A stretch of DNA of 34,867 nucleotides from Candidatus Omnitrophota bacterium. GTDB lineage: Bacteria > Omnitrophota > Gorgyraeia > Gygaellales > Profunditerraquicolaceae. The stretch is from the NCBI GenBank assembly GCA_026387555.1, contig JAPLLM010000003.1:1935-36801 (forward strand). The letters run 5' to 3'. This document shows, in pieces, positions 28,901-33,000 of the stretch. The notes under the pieces were generated by a model, which was not told the origin of the DNA, made no database searches, and worked only from the letters and a program-made list of their open reading frames with translations. Numbering within the stretch: position 1 is the first letter of the stretch; every line of letters begins with the position of its first letter. A program made the position numbers and the translations under genes.

Positions 28901-30071
28901 CTTCTATTGTTCTTATTATTGGAGGTACTACTCTTCTAATAAACTCGCGGTGAATATGATGTCTACTATAAATATCTCTCCAGTTGATAGATGCAGTTTT
29001 GCTGACCCATAAATTTTCGCTTGCTTCTAATATTTGGATGTGGGAGGCGAATCTGGCTAGATTTCCTCCCGCTAACTCTGATGCCAAAGGAACACCTACC
29101 TCAATGATGTCGCAAGGGGGCATGTTATTACGCGCCAATCTTATTCCCATTTCCATGGCGAGATTAAATTCTTCGGCGCTTTGAATTCCCCTTACCATGC
29201 GAGGGATGGAGTTTAAAAGAGCGTAATAAATAGGCTTATTTTCTGATTCTAGTACTGATAATAAAACCTTAGTGCTAGCGAAATTAATATCATATCTCTG
29301 TGTACTCCTTAAGGCGATTATATGCTTTGGAATTACCGAGATTAGACAAACGACATTAGGTAACCTGTATCGTAAGAACTCTACTATTGTCTTATAAATA
29401 GGTAACCCACTGCTTTTTGCATCTATAAACTTATAAATAACATAACCAACTATCATCGCTATCGCGAGAGAAACAAACCATGTGAAAACATGAATAGATG
29501 ATACCTCGATCGGTAACAAAACTGCTAAGTTGGGAGATTTAGCCGCAGGCTGCGCTGACTCAGGCTTCTTGGGTTCTTCCAGCTTGGCCGCAACAACTTC
29601 TGCTGGCTTTACAGTTACCGGAGTTTTCAGCGCTTTGCGGCGCGAGGCTTTATATCCAAACCAACCAGCACCAGTCAAAAATAGCGCCCCTATTCCTGCT
29701 AATATCCCGTACTTTAGCTTTTTGTTAATGCTTGTCTGTCCTGCTTGCGGCTGTTGGCTTGCCTTGAGGGCCACTGTTTGGGAAGCAGAAGAAGGCGCAA
29801 CCGGTGGCCCTACGGTTGGCTTGGCCGCAGGAACCTGCGCTTGCTTTTTCTCTTTTTTCTCTACTTCTTTAGGCAACCTTACATTAGCCATTCCTGCATC
29901 GGCTTCCATAGCACCCAACTCATTGTGCATAGAAGCTAGGTCATTTACCGCATCAGCGAGTTTTCTCGTAGAAGTTTCAAACTCATAATTAAGAGTGCCT
30001 ATTTTCTGATGGGTAAATTCTTCGACTTGAACACGCGCTGCTGCACGGTCCCTACCCACATAGATAGACAA
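19401..30071 (-). CDS. ORF-2: 3556-codon multidomain giant protein segment
   Basis: This uninterrupted frame runs from a TTG at 30071 to a TAG at 19401-19403. Domains in order, by residue: coiled coil (about 15-60) and proline-rich stretch, membrane helices (about 110-130, 190-215 and 500-525), HIT/GalT-like nucleotidyltransferase (HFHFQ at 746), zinc-ribbon plus methyltransferase (about 885-1175), cupin-like block (about 1230-1490), radical SAM domain (C1630, C1634, C1637), P-loop kinase (2058-2066), two GT2 domains (DLD at 2542; counterpart RPA at 2930), a kinase-like domain (about 3130-3360) and the front of a nucleotidyltransferase. The start is doubtful: a TGA lies just upstream in this frame, ORF-1 overlaps it, and only a weak GAGG sits 4 nt before the TTG. 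The C-terminus is also doubtful because the last domain continues in ORF-3 after a one-base shift. I read it as the middle part of one giant gene. About 17.5-24 kb looks more AT-rich than the flanks. Confidence 0.9.
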   Translation of the reverse strand: MSIYVGRDRAAARVQVEEFTHQKIGTLNYEFETSTRKLADAVNDLASMHNELGAMEADAGMANVRLPKEVEKKEKKQAQVPAAKPTVGPPVAPSSASQTVALKASQQPQAGQTSINKKLKYGILAGIGALFLTGAGWFGYKASRRKALKTPVTVKPAEVVAAKLEEPKKPESAQPAAKSPNLAVLLPIEVSSIHVFTWFVSLAIAMIVGYVIYKFIDAKSSGLPIYKTIVEFLRYRLPNVVCLISVIPKHIIALRSTQRYDINFASTKVLLSVLESENKPIYYALLNSIPRMVRGIQSAEEFNLAMEMGIRLARNNMPPCDIIEVGVPLASELAGGNLARFASHIQILEASENLWVSKTASINWRDIYSRHHIHREFIRRVVPPIIRTIEDPILASIVISLSLDLAREKEDGLEKSESEICPDSYTAFEPLTTGRTINYYFHSLDLTNSILFVSSFTPENAQQKIRELASQQQSQAPPNVQSSPATKPASENKPSTDVNCNSLISFPGTAILAVVIVLATILVLKNYLKYAPEQVAWHHKISGAFDPFTAGLLLLSLRWLRVYTMTDIIKAISWQQRKVGFVDARIKGIETKKVDPFEAAYCAHRDPKHYQQGVSLSAEPKNAADMLLHPLTYTRKYGIYILPLLIKRLALDIKEIGGESGTRCNLCPQFMPLAQRGFSWRDYRILINPFTWTREHGFVLAAKRHTGEETKTVGDEEVLNVAFDFVAEAPGVSLFLNGPARSIPEHFHFQGCLNRFSIEAQPVEVKEQRGAVSIGRVPSWPVDNTLLRGKVSQEVKALTRNKVEEFIRMGFKPDMLDILLKKMPSGEFVVFIYPRVKRAPDSFYTNGWGVPEMSGYTVLIKNEEFKNITPDLIANGLREVGQPQVSAEAEITCCNLCGSGRQIELFRVGPIILAKDENIPLGKIKIPGHGYRADRKDIIVRCGNCGLVYVRNPRVIEWEPGFYQLSPEREAAAAQEIEFISRYLGDVKKVKMADVGCGFPGHHLKAAAKLGFDVEGIDTSREAVGLLTRDGLKAFHGTLHQRNFESNSLDLLGYFATLEHLLAPSAELAESRRVLKDGGLLYITRLPNLDSEVGRIQGREFSDIKIGHFYYFSPKTLRMLFEKSGFEIVHLETKFNERWVAVEHEHGLISDADFQRVIQNKKQIEAGGRGELVTVIAKKFGVAVTARATNKAKSSNATMGLVIPFISTGEPAADILLAGLGIFALGIMEEVRNSRGDRLAIIMRSGSVASFDEVGQTITISTRAFSRQGECYQQKEDSIENIIVIENGDVELTFAGKKVSLEKGRIAALYVPYTLQASSVGAVFTIFASKNRIIDKKAQTLAEKLDLLNDINVIREGGELIAAIPSNLWQNDPKYKAMKPILVPSNPLGAGLKTPQDRSGEGEYLHLEPPVNSLSWDKAGSDERPLLDMVMLLEGECEAVFADKHAKERYTVSLKAGDKAINFSAHRFRFLNTSPNRVLVIAEGPFNPTKRKFLFEGPQALSDLAGLLKNDPEKAAPILEGLITKSGNEISAPDLKNTAAVLSSLLLVPVAKSEEICRRNNLSVSELLRAYRMLRSVSGLHQMLINNSEFAGVAGEIEFQLQHCKSLEGIFDEKTVVYPLLAEFHPGTWCPYKCVYCYTNHNKDCPFRYQDSRNGRKPLTAEKARELVREFAKGGTEQIWVSGGLEPLTTDIAWHILDEANRLGLRTKLYTNGQLLAGRAREVALESGWVRFSISAIGEEMFRSVHRPIKPEFNFKRVENNIRELVTRKRETGFKVEIGLTYLVIPEPSNYRDILKAADWAYNLGVDFLAVRVDMGAIVRSFNPVEIAEILRQIVIMQENARSGKYNYNKQMKMGLDLRGMTENDLRGDEKFLTGMPRAKTCQIRMSKMVVNPFGVGFLCDYLEHPLNAWRGDFEVGDFSQASVEAVLERSKEIKHDPEICKTCGIKCLIHEQIVNTILEKLKEDRELGIALGEQPFMLKNTGAAATVVKNDGKSGNAVMGMVLGDFLMTAVMIVGIAVGAVALWIKTFVTSNSQSSEMKELLALKNKKGAKIIALMGYPASGKSTVASYLVSLNYRVIDTEHEFPKNPRYREIMRSAFKQCSEVVSGIGGKQILVMRIDRKFRRIFIPAIAKIVLEEIRGALVQGNRLIIVDCAFNHILGLSSLWDEVWYIRRNETARKETVLARFSKFGMTKQLAEKRFAKNPGFPSERKFLSMSNQVIDNNGSTEKLKLSINGVLLKFQKAVGAAVRANTENRSSNNVLSILPFVDPYFISSVLVLVAVGITCVRSSVPLTSPLVTILTIRDELLRQEKLRNIFQDAKQEDVFVLLRDILGLPLYRDKSINVILPANERLQLIATVCSAVLKRKDAATVADFLERLIKDCRMEPQMIAEAKLMVNSYLSFYRIRTPVKVATVISVYGHQLSIQKKSEFEGAEDAMRNKILQLQELFSVNPLLDWQLIYVQDGDDRKYTSSLNSFKTTDLMLGILRKEFTAELKSGRICVFEVDQSLKEQIQGCQGSGVLYGMRKAVQLGAGIVIYTNVDLDTHVGLEGNIIKPLMEGSLDLVIGSNRVKGRVLHMGRLYYWYSIVLNRFIRTVLPVGHILDTHNALKGVKPEMIDTILPVSAQGDFEKGFDYFYTSSDLWISRAKVRGYRVGEVPSCMHHSPRLSVVSPWLSLKFFIRIWRQRKLLDEWKAATRSQVLLLQIATVEICEENKVRVIAKDSFEYQERLLQQIVKTKQSDKLLDFCRAVLSTDRSNNLAVRERFILLRMALALSLKESGVAILSMLGTVFSQQPEAKLLFESYRQVSRIAVLTKISTVMVLSRPEDHARSEYLRTRLEQLEDLYGFNPNVKWELIVVHEESYRNTPAELWQDKIKQECLSYAVKGQLKFLEIPWETCNRLGGRFGPGATYGMAHAIKGGADYVIYGHIRPAIDLALEGIILRPTMESSNNVGVASKFAPGSILQRGLKRNIGSYSYNWIVRSCLPRLSALTDTQCPFKAFSRDILDKILPVTIDGIWDNAFDYWTSFDTNLLGRADVIGARLIEAPVIFKISQREGSRCGEALRMVWGLVRQRNFLWQFRQQQNLIKQGTSPLVFIRDGKNMGSYLDWRDPSRVVKIPKRHYLNTVQNKNVNTPIHTNVQIRSSLFKKVIESLVRKVISINMIFRILKMIQQRKTLRTAFENIVTRILSRPALSMQEVVTMAQKLKGLIGDVHFYPGFRGVRGAKLYCGPAFSQQYGVISLEGALRLAVAHGNTALGRILIDEAFGVQEQIWQHGYFNWDTDNILIDTMMTSAGCWILVDFSDMTEDINLASQRLLNAHNSPFYLFTLLTIEEFSLELAQYYRTKFEKTFTTENLQKHWKYAMISPGPGDKAVNSVMAAVEDRKESIVTLREVKDHFAQANIVSQDHHILLCSSTGGRALRQGLLGLASETKGDIVVLGKRLTEITTRQAEIFSRVLPSGHWFVWLPADAACWLTPDDIPLLQQQIEGNNKLVVLGMEQQERQRDPPLSGFYAAKTETLNVIGTRLGQILSETGNVHNWNVGRQGGVSVSAGILR
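19980..20690 (-). other. Kinase-like domain (ORF-2)
   Basis: After a helical segment, LKGLIGDVHFYPGF, GALRLAVAHGN, RILIDEAFGVQEQIWQHGYF, NWDTDNILID and CWILVDFSDMTEDI follow in the order expected for the C-lobe of protein-kinase-like or aminoglycoside-phosphotransferase-like folds: an Asp/Asn pair in the catalytic loop place and D-F-S-D in the DFG place. No clear glycine loop or ATP lysine can be seen, so it is either diverged or inactive. The call is tentative. Confidence 0.4.
20700..21950 (-). other. GT2-like domain, second of a tandem pair, probably catalytically dead (ORF-2)
   Basis: It repeats the layout of the preceding GT2 domain: a helical lead-in, ISTVMVLSRPEDHA, WELIVVHEES, GATYGMAHAIKGGADYVIY, GHIRPAIDLALEG, GVASKFAPGSILQRG and LTDTQCPFKAFSRDIL. 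At the metal site the first copy reads V-D-L-D-T whereas this one reads I-R-P-A-I (RPA at 21276-21284), so the DxD is gone. I expect a pseudoenzyme with a structural or sugar-binding role. A basic, aromatic tail follows. Confidence 0.7.
21990..23170 (-). other. GT2 glycosyltransferase, first of a tandem pair (ORF-2)
   Basis: A helical lead-in (about 22.87-23.17 kb) precedes a dolichol-phosphate-mannose-synthase-like domain: VATVISVYG, a nucleotide-binding segment LIYVQDGDD, GVLYGMRKAVQLGAGIVIY, the metal site NVDLDTHVGLEG (DLD at 22440-22448), DLVIGSNRVKGRV and LDTHNALKGVKPEM. The key acids are present, so it is probably active and uses a nucleotide-sugar. It lacks membrane helices of its own at the C-terminus. 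It is followed at once by a diverged copy, which suggests an internal duplication. Confidence 0.75.
23190..23350 (-). repeat. Interdomain linker copy 4
   Basis: VGAAVRANTENRSSNNVLSI is followed by SSVLVLVAVGITCV. It separates the P-loop kinase from the GT2 pair. The hydrophilic part keeps A-A-V-R-A-x-T-E-N-x-S-S-N-N-V. Confidence 0.65.
23370..23985 (-). other. P-loop kinase domain, dephospho-CoA-kinase-like (ORF-2)
   Basis: A perfect Walker A is seen as GYPASGKST at 23874-23900, after a beta strand (KIIALM), and is followed by VASYLVSLNYRVIDTEHEF, which matches the start of the dephospho-CoA kinase and adenylate-kinase-like fold, where the Asp after VI contacts substrate. Later LIIVDCAFNHI serves as Walker B and VWYIRRNETARKETVLARF resembles the lid region. 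About 200 residues is a normal family length. It follows a linker with a membrane helix. The acceptor is not predictable; a nucleoside, sugar or CoA precursor is possible. Confidence 0.7.
23986..24140 (-). repeat. Interdomain linker copy 3
   Basis: TGAAATVVKNDGKSGNAVMG, then a hydrophobic helix TAVMIVGIAVGAVALWI. It separates the radical SAM domain from the P-loop kinase. At the DNA level the N-A-V-M-G-M segment matches the copy at about 16.03 kb closely (plus-strand CCCATCACCGCATTG in both). Confidence 0.75.
24150..25590 (-). other. Radical SAM domain with C-terminal cysteine cluster (ORF-2)
   Basis: The iron-sulfur motif CxxxCxxC is present as CPYKCVYC at 25161-25184. The GGxEP-type motif follows as WVSGGLEPLTTD, with TKLYTNGQLL and WVRFSISAIGEEMF as the usual later strands. 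The C-terminal part has FLCDYLEHP and CKTCGIKCLIHEQ, a cysteine set that may hold an auxiliary cluster as in SPASM or twitch proteins. A helical segment of about 110 residues (about 25.27-25.59 kb) precedes it. The enzyme should cleave SAM to start a radical reaction; the substrate is unknown. A second, different radical SAM domain lies in ORF-3. Confidence 0.85.
25600..26385 (-). other. Cupin-like double beta-barrel block (ORF-2)
   Basis: Two halves rich in short beta strands resemble tandem cupins. The first carries ENGDVELTFAGKKVSLEKG with YVPYTLQASS. The second carries LEGECEAVFADKHAKERY, LKAGDKAINFSAHRFRFLN and TSPNRVLVIAEGPFNP, close to the G-(x)5-H...G...P...H spacing of cupin or mannose-6-phosphate isomerase C-terminal barrels. 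The metal-binding histidines are mostly missing, so a binding role is more likely than catalysis. It lies between the linker after the methyltransferase and a radical SAM domain. Confidence 0.5.
26386..26533 (-). repeat. Interdomain linker copy 2 (best complete copy)
   Basis: AVTARATNKAKSSNATMGL, then FISTGEPAADILLAGLGIFA and LGIMEE. It separates the methyltransferase from the cupin-like block. It is the clearest copy with both the hydrophilic and the membrane-helix half. Confidence 0.75.
26540..27425 (-). other. Zinc-ribbon plus class I SAM-dependent methyltransferase (ORF-2)
   Basis: The domain opens with two CxxC pairs (CCNLCG and CGNCGLVY) that form a zinc ribbon, common in sugar C- or O-methyltransferases of polysaccharide clusters. 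The Rossmann signature follows: ADVGCGFPGHHLKAA (motif I, SAM binding), then VEGIDTSREAV with an acid at the end of strand 2, NSLDLLGYFATLEHL (motif IV) and RVLKDGGLLYI (post-motif). The C-terminal HFYYFSPKTLRMLFEKSGFE is typical of the Methyltransf_23 type. It appears complete and catalytically sound, and is probably a cytoplasmic tailoring enzyme for a nucleotide-sugar or lipid-linked glycan. Confidence 0.8.
27430..28300 (-). other. HIT/GalT-like nucleotidyltransferase or phosphorylase domain (ORF-2)
   Basis: The stretch NPFTWTREHGFVLAAKRHT, then a gap and NGPARSIPEHFHFQGCL, matches the HIT-superfamily layout of galactose-1-phosphate uridylyltransferases, Ap4A phosphorylases and GDP-hexose phosphorylases: a nucleotide-sugar contact region followed by the H-x-H-x-Q catalytic motif (HFHFQ at 27822-27836). 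A CNLC pair upstream (about 28.07 kb) may bind a metal. The expected reaction is transfer of a nucleotidyl group through a histidine intermediate. It sits between the membrane anchors and a methyltransferase. Substrate is unknown. Confidence 0.65.
28390..30071 (-). other. N-terminal coiled coil, membrane anchors and helical region of ORF-2
   Basis: The first 60 residues are heptad-rich (KLADAVNDLASMHNELGAME), followed by a Lys/Glu then Pro/Ala/Gln-rich stretch and a membrane helix (YGILAGIGALFLTGAGWFGY). A second Pro/Ala/Lys-rich linker leads to another helix (FTWFVSLAIAMIVGYVIY). A soluble helical block of about 260 residues (about 28.68-29.42 kb) with HEAT-like spacing follows, then a Gln/Pro/Ser linker and a third helix (AILAVVIVLATILVLKNYL). 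This looks like a membrane anchor and spacer that presents the downstream enzymes. I recognise no enzyme motif here. Confidence 0.6.
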
Positions 30072-33000
30072 ACGGCCTCATCGCAGACTCAAGAAATCTT
30101 TGCACTTTTGTATGCAGTGAGCTAAATAAGATACAGTACCCAGCTAAGATGACAGCAGAAAGAAATATAATACTAACGGCAAAAGACAAGGTAACCACAG
30201 AAGTTGTGGTGCCGGATATAAGCATAGCTACGGAAAGCGGCAAGAATAATCCCAGCCCTCCGCCGATGATAAATGTTACTACCTTAATTAAGAAGCGTGA
30301 ATCCGAGTGTCCGTGAAGGGCATTATATAACCAAGGGGCAAGAATCATAGAAAGTGCCATAGAACAAGCAAAAATATAGCTTGAGAATGAGATAATATCT
30401 AAACCACAGAATATCGCAGAGAGGTTGATGACTACGAGATAGATAGCACCGGATATTATTGTCGGCCTGAAAATCGGACCCAGCTCAGGGCTTTTCAAGA
30501 AATCGCGGAAAGGAACAGGATTCAATCCCATGCCTTTTAAACTGGTCACCCAAATCGCTGCGCCCTCAATACCTTTCTTGTTACCGTGGAAAAGAATCGG
30601 TATCTGAATACCGGCGAAGAAAGGTATAGCCATAGGCAGCCAACGGAAGATAAACCAAAGTATTCCCAAGAAGAATCCGTGCTGTTTAATCTTATTAGCA
30701 ACCAGATAACTGGATATTGATTGGCTAAGCACCCAATACATCACCAACATAAGGGGCATAAAAGGCATACTACCAAAAGGATTGCAATTAAACATCTGGA
30801 TAAAGGGTAGAAGAAGAGTACAAACAATCGCCAAGAAGCCGTTGGAAAGATAAAACATCAGCTGGTTATTCCTGCGTACCTTCTTATACCACGGGATATC
30901 AAAATTATTAACAAGGCCGGGAACTTTTATCTTTTGTCCGTAATTAATATTCGCTCCGCGTATGGAATCAGGAAGGACAAAGTCGCTTCCTGAGAAACCG
31001 CGGCTACCGGCAAGTTTAGCTGCGCCTGCTGTCCATTTGTCTAATGGCGTGGGGAATTGACCGACACTATTCTCAAATCCTTCCGTGGTTTCCGCGTAAA
31101 AGGCCACCCTGCCCAACATTTCGGGGAAGGCATCATTCATATCATTACTCATCGCGGTGTCTTCTGAAGGCTGGTCAGTCTCAAATGCCCCAGAAGCGTA
31201 ACATTTATCCAGACGGAAATATTTGTTATGGCCATAGAAACCCGACTGCTGCACTACTTCATCTTCCATAGGCACAACATCATTCCACCAGACATCCTGC
31301 GCCGTTCCGCCTAAGAAGGTAAACGGAGAATAACTTAAGGTGGTGATACGGTTACGCGTATTCAGGAACAATAATTTATCGTTCTTATTAAATTCGTCAA
31401 GGCAGGCGGGAACGCTCTCTATATCCTCCACTACCGTATCGGCATCGAGGAAGAAGGAGATTACGGGATGCTCTGGGTCATCCGGTATAAATTGCCTGCC
31501 GCCTCTAGTAACTGCTCCTATCTTACCTTTGTTGCAGTTCGGGCCACCGGGAGTAGTAACCCCGGCACGGCAGATTACCAATGGATTAGCTCTTACTGTA
31601 GTTATTCTGTATCCTGCCTTACGCGCTGCTTGTACTGAATCCACATATCCGCCCCATTCGCTGTAATAGTGGAGGCGCTCTGCGATATAGTTAAGGTCTG
31701 CCTGAGTGATCCCCGGGATAGCTTGAGCTCTTGCCTGAATACCTTGCAGATTTATCACCATTAATTCACCTAAGGAAACCGTACCCGGCCTGTTTGGTAT
31801 TTGTCTATTAGAGTTGTCTATATGCAAAGTATAAATTTCATCTGCTCTACCGAGCCGCTCAAACTCCCGATGCACTTCGACCATAGTACGGCAAGCGCCC
31901 CAGACGGTCTGGATATGTTGATTTGCCCATTCGCAGATTCTATAGCCAGCAACAGGGTTAGGTTGAACTCCTTGCCTCGTAATAGGCGAATTCTTCCTGA
32001 AGCCCAATGCCTGTTGAATAACCGGATAATCTTCAAGATGAAGATGGCCTTTTGAACCGCCGTAAAGACCACCCATTTCTGTCTCAAAGCTATTTCTGGA
32101 AATAGATTTGGTAAACAAATGGTTCAAAATACTCTGCTGGGATAATAACCAATGAATGGGGAATGTATTATTCAATATATTTAATAAAACTGCGTCTGTC
32201 CTGACCACTGCCACTCTAATTGCCTCTAAGAGTTCCGCAGGTAACCTATCTACGTGCTTAATTATGCTTTTGCTTTTTGAATCTATCGAATGGTTTAAAT
32301 TAAGCGCGGTCCGTATTGGTTGAGGGACATTGTTGTAATTGGTATTGTTCGTGTTCGTATAAACATTATGCCTAGTAATAATATCAATGAAGTGCCTAGC
32401 ACCTTCTTCTCTCTGTTGTGCGTCTTGGATATTCATTAATCCTTGTAGTATGCTACTTGGCAATACGGGACAAATCAACTCTTCAAAAGTATAGAAATCC
32501 GGCTCTACCACAGAACAGAGGAAATAAAGCAACCTGCACCTTCGTTCTCCTTCAACTGCCTGCGGCCGGATTAAGAGGGCATTATTTAGTAGGATCTGGC
32601 TGATAAATAAGGCAAGACTGCCGATTTCGGCAACGGTATAATACGACATTGCGGCTAAAGCAACTTGCGGGGCAACGGAATAAAGATACGCGGCAAGCAC
32701 GCCAAAGATGACTGCATTAACCAAATGTTTCCAGAGTGGCTTGGCGTACCTGGCTTTTATTTCCGGTGCGATAAATGAGTATCCGATTAATTCGGCGAGA
32801 GCAGAAACCAACCCGGCAACGATACCGAATGCCAATCCGAATATCAGCGCATGCGTGGTTATTGCCGAAACCCAACCACCCAATATCTTCCCTACATACA
32901 ATAAGACATGTTGGTCAACTAAACCAAAATAAGTTACTAAGCCGAAGAGAATAAAGTGCGCGGCTTTCTGGAACCAGTCAGACCTTTTCTCTATCGCCCC

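Noticed and set aside
29530..29988. 152-codon plus-strand ORF rich in Ala, Gly and Ser
   Set aside because: Antisense to the Pro/Ala-rich anchor region of ORF-2; its composition follows from the low-complexity coding strand.
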